Below, one piece after another: positions 1 through 6,458 of a DNA stretch of 6,710 bases. Positions within the stretch are counted from its first letter, which is position 1. Every line of letters starts with the position of its first letter. A program made the position numbers and the translations under genes. The notes under the pieces were generated by a model. The model searched no databases, was not told where the DNA came from, and worked only from the letters and a program-made list of their open reading frames with translations. Source of the stretch: Erysipelotrichaceae bacterium (GTDB lineage Bacteria; Bacillota_I; Bacilli_A; Erysipelotrichales; Erysipelotrichaceae); assembly GCA_900770275.1 (NCBI GenBank), contig CAAGJS010000350.1, positions 1-6,710 of the forward strand, written 5' to 3'.

Positions 1-396
1 CTGAGCATTCCTGCAGAATATGTGCGGGAATCCAGATACCACGATATAGAGACAACGATGGAGGTGGCAGAAGAAATCCTGTCACTTCCTGATCCTCCCA
101 GTGTACTGATGTTCCCGGATGACTATACCGCGATTGGCTGCAGACCATTATTTGAAAAGCACGGCCTGAAGATTCCGGAAGATCTCAGCGTCACGGGGTA
201 TGACGGTATTCCACTGTCCCAGGAGACGCGTCCACGTCTTACGACGCTGAAGCAGGATGCGGAAGCGATCGGAACCCGAGCAGCAGCGAAGCTTGTCGAT
301 CTGATTGAAAACAAGAATTCACAGATCGTAGAAGAGATTGTAGTGAGCGGAACCTTGCTGAAGGGCGAAACAGTCAGCAGAATCAGCCAGAACTGA
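1..396 (+). CDS. LacI/GalR-family transcriptional regulator, C-terminal part (5' end outside window)
   Basis: The reading frame is open from base 1 to a TGA at 394-396, giving 131 residues. The DNA-binding helix-turn-helix and the first lobe of the sensor domain lie upstream of the window. What is seen is the end of the periplasmic-binding-protein-like effector domain: SVLMFPDDYTAIG (about residues 33-45), then KIPEDLSVTGYDGIPLS (about 57-73), then the PRLTTLKQD segment. These match the usual 'IPxDxSVxGyDdixls…pxLTTv.Q' signature of LacI/GalR proteins, and the G-x-T-L-L-x-G-E-T-V ending is also typical. Family role: sugar-responsive repressor that releases its operator on binding a sugar or sugar phosphate. 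It lies 101 bases upstream of a sugar-binding lipoprotein gene on the same strand, so it probably controls this operon. The family call is firm; the effector is unknown, and repressor rather than activator is inferred. Confidence 0.9.
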   Translation: MSIPAEYVRESRYHDIETTMEVAEEILSLPDPPSVLMFPDDYTAIGCRPLFEKHGLKIPEDLSVTGYDGIPLSQETRPRLTTLKQDAEAIGTRAAAKLVDLIENKNSQIVEEIVVSGTLLKGETVSRISQN

Positions 397-444
397 TTCA
401 AACGAAAAATCGGCAGTTCAAAGATGTTTTTAATGCGGCCAAAA

Positions 445-463
445 TTGCAATGAGATGTTGCAA
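445..463. promoter_or_regulatory. Candidate operator: TTGCAA-N7-TTGCAA inverted (and direct) repeat
   Basis: Bases 445-450 and 458-463 are both TTGCAA, separated by seven bases. TTGCAA is its own reverse complement, so the site is at once an inverted and a direct repeat with two-fold symmetry over 19 bases. It sits between the LacI-type gene and the binding-protein gene, 35 bases before the latter's start, and overlaps the candidate promoter. A dyad here is what a dimeric LacI-family repressor would bind. It lacks the central CG step of most LacI/GalR operators, so another regulator is possible. Inferred from symmetry and position only. Confidence 0.4.
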
Positions 464-474
464 AAAAGCATAAA
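445..474 (+). promoter_or_regulatory. Candidate sigma-A-type promoter for the transport operon
   Basis: TTGCAA at 445-450 (4 of 6 matches to TTGACA) is followed after 18 bases by CATAAA at 469-474 (4 of 6 to TATAAT). The region is A-rich, as expected of a promoter spacer. Initiation would fall near 481, leaving a leader of only about 17 bases that still contains the ribosome binding site. The match is weak. The operon could instead be read from upstream, since no clear terminator follows the regulator gene. Confidence 0.3.
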
Positions 475-485
475 GAAAACCATAT

Positions 486-492
486 AGGAGGT
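486..492 (+). promoter_or_regulatory. Strong ribosome binding site of the binding-protein gene
   Basis: AGGAGGT at 486-492 lies five bases before the ATG at 498, a near-perfect Shine-Dalgarno sequence. It fixes the start of the lipoprotein and suggests very high translation, consistent with the excess of binding protein over permease usual in such systems. Confidence 0.85.
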
Positions 493-497
493 AGATT

Positions 498-1886
498 ATG
501 AACAAGAACATCTCAAGATTTATCAGCACACTTGCAGCGGCAGCCATGGTAGTACCGATGGCAGCATGCGGCAGCTCGTCCGAAGCAGCAGCTTCAACCG
601 CAGCAGCGGCAGCGGGCTCGGCAGCTTCTGATGCGTCAGGATCTGCGGAGGGATCCGTCCTTAACATTCAGGCATGGAACGAAGAGTTCAAGAGCCGCAT
701 GGAGGATCATTACCCCGGATATCAGAAGGTTGATGATACGACGGGCAAGATCGGTGATGTCACCGTTAAGTGGACAATCACCCCGAGTGATGACAACGCA
801 TACCAGAACAACCTCGATGCTGTTCTTCCGGGAAATGCGGATGCTTCGCCGGATGACAAGGTCGATATTTTCCTGATGGAAGCTGACTATGCGCTGAAGT
901 ATGTCAACAGCGATGTGACCATGAACCTCGCAGATCTTGGCATCACGGATGCAGATCTGTCCGATCAGTTCGATTACACGAAGGATATCGTCAAGGATGA
1001 AAACGGAAACATCAAGGGTTCGTCCTGGCAGGCTTGCTCGGCTGGTCTGATTTACAACCGTCAGGCTGCGAAGGATGTCCTTGGAACGGATGATCCGGAA
1101 GCAGTTCAGGAAGCAGTCAAGGACTGGGATTCCTTCATGGCAACAGCTGAGAAGGCAAAGGCAGCCGGCTACAAGATGACTTCGACTGTCAACGATACAT
1201 ACCGTGTATATTCCAACAACGTTTCTGCTCCGTGGGTTCAGGACGGCAAGGTTGTTGTGGATCCGAACCTGAAGGCATGGGTTGATAACTCCAAGGAAAT
1301 GGTCGATGCCGGCGAAACGACGACGGCTGAACTCTGGTCCGATGACTGGAGCAAGGGCTTCTTCCCGGATGGCAAGGTATTCTGCTACTTTGGACCGGCT
1401 TGGCTGATCAACTTCTCGATGCACGCTGATGAAGACGGATCGATTGCGAATCAGGGCGGCTGGGGCCTCGTTGTTGGTCCGCAGAGCTTCTACTGGGGCG
1501 GCACCTGGATCGCTGCAGCAACTGGCACAGATAACCCGACGCTTGTAAAGGACATCATCCTCACCATGACGACGGACAAGGATGTTCTCAAGGACATCGC
1601 TGTCAAGGATTCCGACTGCGTCAACTCCAAGACTGTTCTGAACGATCTTGCTACGGATGAGTCCTTCGGAAACGCAATCCTCGGCGGACAGAACCCGTAT
1701 GCACAGCTCGAAGCTGGTGCTGAAAAGGTCGATATGTCCAACATCTCGCCATACGATCAGGGCTGCAACGAAGAGTTCCAGAGCGCTATGAAGAACTACT
1801 TTGATGGCAACGCTTCCTACGACGATGCTCTGGCACAGTTCAACACGGCGATTGTTGAGAAGTATCCGGAACTGACGACAGACTGA
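498..1886 (+). CDS. Extracellular sugar-binding lipoprotein of a CUT1 ABC transporter (family 1 solute-binding protein)
   Basis: 462 residues, the usual length for MsmE/family 1 solute-binding proteins. The N terminus is a lipoprotein signal: basic start (MNKNISR), hydrophobic Ala-rich stretch, then lipobox M-A-A-C with the lipidated Cys at residue 24. Residues 25-53 are a Ser/Ala/Gly-rich tether, and the folded domain begins around VLNIQAWNEEF (54-64). Aromatic-rich segments, W280 to W302 (WSDDWSKGFF, CYFGPAW) and W322 to W337 (SFYWGGTW), are the kind that stack against sugar rings in this family. Role: binds an oligosaccharide on the outer face of the membrane and delivers it to the two permeases encoded next. 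The start is fixed by AGGAGGT five bases upstream. The adjoining GH3 enzyme suggests a beta-glucoside or cello-oligosaccharide ligand, but the ligand cannot be read from the sequence. Family call is firm; substrate is inference. Confidence 0.93.
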   Translation: MNKNISRFISTLAAAAMVVPMAACGSSSEAAASTAAAAAGSAASDASGSAEGSVLNIQAWNEEFKSRMEDHYPGYQKVDDTTGKIGDVTVKWTITPSDDNAYQNNLDAVLPGNADASPDDKVDIFLMEADYALKYVNSDVTMNLADLGITDADLSDQFDYTKDIVKDENGNIKGSSWQACSAGLIYNRQAAKDVLGTDDPEAVQEAVKDWDSFMATAEKAKAAGYKMTSTVNDTYRVYSNNVSAPWVQDGKVVVDPNLKAWVDNSKEMVDAGETTTAELWSDDWSKGFFPDGKVFCYFGPAWLINFSMHADEDGSIANQGGWGLVVGPQSFYWGGTWIAAATGTDNPTLVKDIILTMTTDKDVLKDIAVKDSDCVNSKTVLNDLATDESFGNAILGGQNPYAQLEAGAEKVDMSNISPYDQGCNEEFQSAMKNYFDGNASYDDALAQFNTAIVEKYPELTTD

Positions 1887-1939
1887 GCCAACATTCTTCA
1901 GTAAATCTGTAACAGAAGTTCTACAGCAATAGATACTGC

Positions 1940-1992
1940 GGCCGGCGCATGAAGTGGCATCGTTGCTTCGTGCGCCGGTTCTGCTTATTTCC
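1940..1992 (+). terminator. Terminator-like hairpin between binding-protein and permease genes
   Basis: CCGGCGCATGAAG (1942-1954) pairs with CTTCGTGCGCCGG (1966-1978). This is a 13-bp stem with one T-G wobble, extendable by wobble pairs at both ends, with a loop of about 9-11 bases. It is followed by TTCTGCTTATTTCC (1979-1992), 8 T in 14, so the T tract is imperfect. It lies 55 bases after the stop of the lipoprotein gene and inside an apparent operon. It may therefore be a partial terminator or a 3'-end-stabilising structure that lowers permease expression relative to binding protein, as known for other sugar ABC operons. Stem seen directly; function inferred. Confidence 0.55.
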
Positions 1993-1995
1993 AGG

Positions 1996-2043
1996 CGGAA
2001 CATCAGGTTCCGTGATCGGCGGACAGACACTGCCCCTCGATCA
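1996..2043 (+). promoter_or_regulatory. Two adjacent hairpins in the permease leader RNA
   Basis: The first hairpin is CGGAAC (1996-2001) with GTTCCG (2007-2012) around a 5-base loop. The second starts at the next base: TGATCG (2013-2018) with CGATCA (2038-2043), continued inward by a G-T wobble, GG/CC (2021-2022 with 2034-2035) and CAG/CTG (2024-2026 with 2030-2032) around a 3-base loop, with two single mismatches. The second stem ends at base 2043, the first base of AGGGA (2043-2047), a possible ribosome binding site for an ATG at 2056. Pairing is seen by eye. A translational or RNA-processing role is inferred and no known riboswitch class is recognised. Confidence 0.35.
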
Positions 2044-2070
2044 GGGAACAGAGAAATGAGGCAAACCAAT

Positions 2071-2991
2071 ATGAAAGCGAAAAAGAAAAAGGGATCCGTT
2101 GAAGGCTATAACAAGTGGGGTTATATCTTTTTGATTCCATTTGCTGCGGTCTTTATTATTTTCCAGCTGATTCCGCTGGTCAGCACAATTTACTACAGCT
2201 TCTTCGAAAACTTTATGTCGGGATTGAAACATATCGGGCCGACATTCATCGGATTTGAGAATTTCAAGACCATTCTTCTGCAGGGAGATTTCCTCAAGTA
2301 CTTCAAGAATACGATGATCATGTGGGTGCTGGGCTTTGTGCCCCAGATCCTTGTGTCACTTCTCTTGGCGGCGTGGTTTACCGATCCATCATTGAGATTA
2401 AAGGGGCAGCGCTTCTTCAAGACGATCATCTATCTGCCGAATCTGATCATGGCGTCGGCGTTTGCAATGCTGTTCTTCACATTGTTCTCAGACGGCGGCC
2501 CGGTGAACTCGATTCTGCTGCAGCTGGGACTGATCTCAAAGCCATATCAGTTCATGTCCCATGTTGGAAGCGTTCGATTCCTGGTTGCTCTGATGAACTT
2601 CCTGATGTGGTTTGGCAACACGACGATTCTTCTGATGGCAGGCATGATGGGCATCGACAAGTCGCTGTTTGAAGCAGCGGAAGTTGACGGCGCGACGCCG
2701 GGACAGATCTTCCGCAAGATTACGATGCCGCTATTGAAGCCGATCTTCATCTATGTACTGATTACGTCATTGATCGGCGGCCTGCAGATGTTCGATGTGC
2801 CGCAGATTCTCACCAATGGATCGGGCGATCCGATGCGTTCCTCGATGACGCTGATCATGTGGCTCAACAAGTATCTCTACAGCAAGAACTACGGCATGGG
2901 TGGCGCTCTCAGTGTGCTGCTGCTGATCATTACGGGCATTCTGAGTCTCATCGTCTTCCGCTTCACGGCGCGTGACGAGGTCAATAACTAA
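2071..2991 (+). CDS. Sugar ABC transporter permease, MsmF/UgpA-type (CUT1, first permease)
   Basis: 306 residues from the ATG at 2071, normal for this family. Six membrane segments are visible at about residues 17-37, 79-103, 118-140, 170-195, 225-244 and 277-300. The cytoplasmic EAA loop that docks with the ATPase is E201-A-A-E-V-D-G-A followed by I-T-M-P-L-L-K-P (217-224), matching the binding-protein-dependent permease signature. The short basic N terminus (MKAKKKKG) before the first helix is typical of MsmF-like proteins. Starts: ATG 2071 has TGAGG nine bases upstream; ATG 2056 (five residues longer) has AGGGA eight bases upstream and is nearly as good. A GTG at 1954 also opens the frame, but it lies inside a 13-bp hairpin and would add an Arg-rich, non-conserved extension, so it is rejected. 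The stop at 2989-2991 overlaps the ribosome binding site of the second permease, suggesting translational coupling. It forms the channel together with that protein. Confidence 0.93.
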   Translation: MKAKKKKGSVEGYNKWGYIFLIPFAAVFIIFQLIPLVSTIYYSFFENFMSGLKHIGPTFIGFENFKTILLQGDFLKYFKNTMIMWVLGFVPQILVSLLLAAWFTDPSLRLKGQRFFKTIIYLPNLIMASAFAMLFFTLFSDGGPVNSILLQLGLISKPYQFMSHVGSVRFLVALMNFLMWFGNTTILLMAGMMGIDKSLFEAAEVDGATPGQIFRKITMPLLKPIFIYVLITSLIGGLQMFDVPQILTNGSGDPMRSSMTLIMWLNKYLYSKNYGMGGALSVLLLIITGILSLIVFRFTARDEVNN

Positions 2992-2996
2992 GGAGG
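2991..2996 (+). promoter_or_regulatory. Ribosome binding site deciding the start of the second permease
   Basis: AGGAGG at 2991-2996 stands eight bases before the ATG at 3005 and shares one base with the TAA stop of the preceding permease. It favours 3005 over the in-frame GTG at 2972, which would overlap the upstream gene and lacks a comparable site. The overlap suggests translational coupling of the two permeases. Confidence 0.85.
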
Positions 2997-3004
2997 AGAA
3001 GGAT

Positions 3005-3871
3005 ATGACGACAGCGAACGTTAATCCCCACAGAAACAAGCCGGCATCAAGTGGCCGCCGCATTCTGGCCTATGTTGTCCTGATCTTCCTGACGGTTCTG
3101 GTTCTGATCTGGTTCTACATTCTCTTTATCAATGCGACGCGTTCCAATGGTGATCTGAGCCGTGGCTTCCGTGCCTATCCGAGCAACCATCTCGGCGAAA
3201 ACCTGTATAATCTGTTCCATGGCACTTTGCCGGTTGGACGGGGCATGCTTAACTCGCTGTTTGTCGCACTTGCGACGGCGGCACTGACAACGTATTTCTC
3301 GACGATGACGGCATATGCAATTCATGCCTATCGCTTCAAGGGACGTCATGCGATCTTTACCTTCATTCTTGCGGTCATGATGATTCCGACGCAGGTGACG
3401 GCGCTTGGCTTCCAGCAGCTGGTCCGCAACATGGGGCTGGAGAACAGTTTCATTCCGCTGATCATTCCTTCGATTGCGGCTCCGGTTGTCTTCTTCTATA
3501 TGAAGCAGTACATGGACAGCAACCTTCCGAAGGAACTTCTGGAAAGTGCTCGTATTGATGGTGCAGGCGAGTTCCGCATCTTCAATACAATCGTGATTCC
3601 GATCATGAAGCCGGCGATTGCCGTGCAGGCTATCTTCGCATTCGTATCTTCATGGAACAACTACTTCATTCCGTCCCTGATTCTGCATAAGGACAATATG
3701 AAGACGCTCCCGATCCTGATTGCGCAGCTGCGTGCAGCCGACTGGCTGAAGTTCGATATGGGACAGGTTTACGCCATGATCGCGTTCTCAATTCTTCCGG
3801 TCATCGTTGTTTACCTCATTCTTTCGAAGCAGATCGTCGGCGGCGTTACTGCCGGCAGTGTGAAGGGATAA
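3005..3871 (+). CDS. Sugar ABC transporter permease, MsmG/UgpE-type (CUT1, second permease)
   Basis: 288 residues from the ATG at 3005, normal length. After a polar N terminus (about residues 1-19), hydrophobic segments lie at about 20-42, 81-109, 117-134, 149-170, 200-218 and 253-275, giving six membrane spans. The ATPase-docking loop is L-E-S-A-R-I-D-G-A-G (179-188) followed by I-V-I-P-I-M-K-P, the EAA motif with the E-S-A-R-I-D-G-A form usual for MsmG/UgpE-type subunits. The motif P-T-Q-V in the third helix and the WNNYF motif near 207-211 are also characteristic. The gene follows the first permease by 13 bases and precedes the GH3 gene by 7 bases, so the three are almost certainly co-transcribed. 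It pairs with the first permease to make the transmembrane pore. Family call is firm; the sugar carried is unknown. Confidence 0.93.
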   Translation: MTTANVNPHRNKPASSGRRILAYVVLIFLTVLVLIWFYILFINATRSNGDLSRGFRAYPSNHLGENLYNLFHGTLPVGRGMLNSLFVALATAALTTYFSTMTAYAIHAYRFKGRHAIFTFILAVMMIPTQVTALGFQQLVRNMGLENSFIPLIIPSIAAPVVFFYMKQYMDSNLPKELLESARIDGAGEFRIFNTIVIPIMKPAIAVQAIFAFVSSWNNYFIPSLILHKDNMKTLPILIAQLRAADWLKFDMGQVYAMIAFSILPVIVVYLILSKQIVGGVTAGSVKG

Positions 3872-3878
3872 ATACGTT

Positions 3879-6359
3879 ATGGGACTGCCAGGATTTCCGG
3901 ATTCGGCCATTCGTGAATATGAAATACGCCATGACGCCATCAGCCGGAAGGCTGCCGGCGAAGGCATGGTACTGCTGAAAAATGAAAATCATCTTCTTCC
4001 ATTTAAGGCAGGGGAAAAGGTGGATCTGTACGGACCTGGCGCCATCGTTACGGTGCGCGGGGGTACGGGTTCCGGAAGCGTCAACGCAAGAGAAACGATT
4101 TCCGTCCGTCAGGGCCTCGAGGATGGAGGAATTCATCTGTGCAACCAGAAGTGGCTCGATGACTACGAGAAGCTGTATCAGGCTTCCCGTGCGCAGTGGA
4201 AAGATGCCTTCTGGGATACGATGGATGTTCTTCGCACCAAAAATCCCCAGGAGGATTATGGGCAGCAGTTCTTCGAGGCCTATAACGGCACGGTATTCGT
4301 GATGCCCCAGGGACCGGCTCCGGAAAAGAGTGAAGCTGATCTTGCCATCTATGTTCTTTCGAGAACGTCCGGTGAAGGCGGGGACCGGCGCAATGCGGCT
4401 GGTGACTATGTGCTGTCGGAGGAGGAATATACCTTCCTTTCCACATTGAATAATCTGTATCCGGAAATCGTTCTTCTTCTGAATGTCGGCGGTGTCATGG
4501 ACCTTTCGTTCCTTGATACATTCATGCATATCAAGTCCGTTGTGCTGGTATCCCAGCCTGGTCAGGAAGCGGGTTATGCTATCAGCGACGTTGTAACGGG
4601 CAAGGTCAATCCTTCGGGAAAGCTGACGGATTCCTGGGCTTATCACTACGGTGATTATCCAAGTTCAGCAGTGTTCTCAGATCAGGATGGCGATGTGAAG
4701 GAAGAGCCGTATCCGGAAGGAATCTTCGTCGGCTACCGTTACTTTGATACCTTTGAGAAGCCGGTACGCTATGGCTTCGGCTATGGTCTTTCCTATACCG
4801 GGTTTTCACAGAAGACAAAGAAAGTTATAACGTCCTGTGCTGGCATTAATGTCGTCGTGGATGTGACCAATACCGGTCATATTTCGGGACGGAATGTGGT
4901 GCAGATCTATGCGTCCGTTCCATGTCCTCAGGAAGAGTACCGTCGGCTTGCCGGTTATCAGAAGACGAAGCTGCTTGCGCCGGGAGAAACGGAAACGGTA
5001 ACGATCCATCTTGCAAAGGAACGCTTTGAACGCTATGACGAAGCTTCGGCTTCATGGGTTATCGATGCAGGTGACATTCTTCTCTTTGTTGGGGACAGTC
5101 TGGAGGGCAGCACAGTTCAGGGCAAAGTCCATGTATCTGCGTCCGTCGTTTTGGAACAGCTGAAGAATCTTTTTTCCAATATTAATAAGGTAGAGGAAAT
5201 CGCTGCTCCATCCGCTCGGACAGCAGAGCGCCGTCAGGAAGCTCTTTCTGCCTTTGCCAGATCGGCATATGCAGGCAATTCTGTTGAATGGAATATCTCT
5301 GCTTCGGTTCGTACCGTCGTCTATGACAGGGGATATGAAGCTGTTCCGGAAACGATCCGCAGAACGGTTCATGATCTTTCGGATGAGCAGCTGATTCATC
5401 TTGTGACGGGCGTGCCGCAGGATGAGGAGCCGGATGTTTACAGTACGGTTCCGGGAGCGGCTGGCTTCAGCAGCGGATGTGCGGAGCAGCAGGGAATTGA
5501 AACGCTATGTATGGCAGATGGTCCTGCTGGCCTCCGGCTGAGCAAACAGTTTCAGATTGTTGATGGCAAGGCTGTGAAGACCGGCATGGCACAGAACATG
5601 GATGATGGTGTTTTGGACCGGGACGGAAAACCGGAGAATGCCGAGGAGCGCTATCAGTTCTGTACAGCGTTCCCAATCGGTACGCTGCTGGCGTCGTCGT
5701 GGGATCCTGCGCTGGTGCAGGAAGTAGGCGCTGCGGTGGCACAGGAGATGAAGCTGTTCCATGTGCAGCTCTGGCTGGCGCCGGGAATGAACATTCATCG
5801 CAATCCATTGTGTGGAAGAAACTTTGAATACTATTCGGAAGATCCGCTGCTGTCAGGAATGACGGCAGCTGCCATCACCAGAGGCGTTCAGTCGCTGCCT
5901 GGATGCGGGACGACGATCAAGCACTTTGCCTGCAACAATCAGGAGAACAACCGCTTCCATTACAACGCGATCGTGTCGGAACATGCGCTGCGGGAGTTGT
6001 ATCTGAAGGGCTTCGAACTTGCAGTCAGGGAAAGCCAGCCTGCCGCCATCATGACCAGCTACAACAAGATCAATGGCATCCATGCGGCAAACAGCTATGA
6101 TCTATGCACGAATGCGGCACGCTGCGAGTGGGGCTTTGAAGGTCTGATCATGACCGACTGGACGTCGACGTGGAACGATCCGGAGTGCACCGCAGATGAA
6201 GCGATGCGGGCAGGCAATGATCTGCTGATGCCGGGCTGCCGGCAGGATCTCGATGATCTTGCGTCACATCTGAAGGATGGATCCCTTGATCGAAAGGATC
6301 TGGAGCACAGCGTCGGACATATCGCAATCGTCGCTGAGCATTTAACGAAAGGGAAGTAA
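3879..6359 (+). CDS. Glycoside hydrolase family 3 beta-glucosidase-type enzyme with permuted domain order
   Basis: 826 residues, with no signal peptide or membrane segment, so cytoplasmic. Domains are in the reverse of the usual GH3 order. First comes the alpha/beta-sandwich 'GH3 C-terminal' domain (about 20-295), with GEGMVLLKNENHLLPF (27-42), a GGTGSGSV loop (61-68) and the SGEGGDR loop (164-170). Next is a fibronectin III-like domain (about 310-420, VDVTNTG at 327-333), joined through GFGYGLSYT (299-307). After a linker of about 80 residues comes the TIM-barrel 'GH3 N-terminal' domain (about 500-826), with ADGPAGLR (546-553), KHFACNNQE (681-689) and MTDW (758-761). D760 should be the catalytic nucleophile and E166 the acid/base, by analogy with other bacterial GH3 enzymes. 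This order is known in Butyrivibrio fibrisolvens BglA and Ruminococcus albus beta-glucosidase. Expected role: removal of terminal beta-linked glucose (possibly xylose) from imported saccharides. The start ATG lies 7 bases after the permease stop, with GAAGGGA (3862-3868) upstream. Family and order firm; exact substrate inferred. Confidence 0.92.
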   Translation: MGLPGFPDSAIREYEIRHDAISRKAAGEGMVLLKNENHLLPFKAGEKVDLYGPGAIVTVRGGTGSGSVNARETISVRQGLEDGGIHLCNQKWLDDYEKLYQASRAQWKDAFWDTMDVLRTKNPQEDYGQQFFEAYNGTVFVMPQGPAPEKSEADLAIYVLSRTSGEGGDRRNAAGDYVLSEEEYTFLSTLNNLYPEIVLLLNVGGVMDLSFLDTFMHIKSVVLVSQPGQEAGYAISDVVTGKVNPSGKLTDSWAYHYGDYPSSAVFSDQDGDVKEEPYPEGIFVGYRYFDTFEKPVRYGFGYGLSYTGFSQKTKKVITSCAGINVVVDVTNTGHISGRNVVQIYASVPCPQEEYRRLAGYQKTKLLAPGETETVTIHLAKERFERYDEASASWVIDAGDILLFVGDSLEGSTVQGKVHVSASVVLEQLKNLFSNINKVEEIAAPSARTAERRQEALSAFARSAYAGNSVEWNISASVRTVVYDRGYEAVPETIRRTVHDLSDEQLIHLVTGVPQDEEPDVYSTVPGAAGFSSGCAEQQGIETLCMADGPAGLRLSKQFQIVDGKAVKTGMAQNMDDGVLDRDGKPENAEERYQFCTAFPIGTLLASSWDPALVQEVGAAVAQEMKLFHVQLWLAPGMNIHRNPLCGRNFEYYSEDPLLSGMTAAAITRGVQSLPGCGTTIKHFACNNQENNRFHYNAIVSEHALRELYLKGFELAVRESQPAAIMTSYNKINGIHAANSYDLCTNAARCEWGFEGLIMTDWTSTWNDPECTADEAMRAGNDLLMPGCRQDLDDLASHLKDGSLDRKDLEHSVGHIAIVAEHLTKGK

Positions 6360-6418
6360 GAGGTAGGAAAGAACCTCTGCCAGCAAGCAGGATGCAGGGC
6401 TTCTGTCGCGGACTGCTT
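6359..6418 (+). other. Weak hairpins downstream of the GH3 gene
   Basis: AGAGGT (6359-6364) pairs with ACCTCT (6373-6378) around an 8-base loop. AAGCAG (6385-6390) can pair with CTGCTT (6413-6418), enclosing a smaller GCAG/CTGT stem. Neither is followed by a run of T; the nearest T-rich stretch is only CATAATTCTTTC. They may slow polymerase or protect message ends but do not look like an efficient terminator, so read-through into the ATPase gene is plausible. The rest of the 99-base gap shows no clear promoter. Confidence 0.25.
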
Positions 6419-6434
6419 CATAATTCTTTCGGCC

Positions 6435-6444
6435 AGGAAAGGGG
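6435..6444 (+). promoter_or_regulatory. Distant ribosome binding site of the ATPase gene
   Basis: AGGAAAGGGG at 6435-6444 is the only purine-rich Shine-Dalgarno-like sequence ahead of the ATG at 6459. It ends 14 bases before it, longer than the usual 5-10, with a run of eight A (6446-6453) in between. No other in-frame start lies in the surrounding 70 bases upstream, so the start stands. Translation may be moderate or helped by the unstructured A-rich leader. Confidence 0.45.
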
Positions 6445-6458
6445 CAAAAAAAACATAT

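Noticed and set aside
396..410. Possible catabolite-response element (ATTCAAACGAAAAAT)
   Set aside because: It misses two key positions of the consensus (the G at position 3 and the C near the end), so the match is no better than chance in an A-rich region.
429..434. TTTAAT as a -10 box
   Set aside because: No acceptable -35 hexamer lies 16-19 bases upstream (the region is only A-rich), so it was not called a promoter.
636..2069. Long open frame (477 codons) on the minus strand, antisense to the binding-protein gene
   Set aside because: It mirrors a strongly codon-biased real gene. Its protein has no recognisable domain, and the + strand frame has a lipobox, a good ribosome binding site and family motifs.
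1954..2070. GTG at 1954 as start of the first permease
   Set aside because: It lies in the 5' arm of a 13-bp hairpin, adds an Arg-rich stretch unlike permease N termini, and ATG 2056 or 2071 have proper spacing to AGGGA or TGAGG.
2972..3004. GTG at 2972 as start of the second permease
   Set aside because: It would overlap the upstream gene by 20 bases, while ATG 3005 has a perfect AGGAGG eight bases upstream.
3846..4646. Minus-strand open frame of 266 codons over the start of the GH3 gene
   Set aside because: It is a shadow of the GH3 coding frame; no ribosome binding site or known motif was found, and it runs against the operon.
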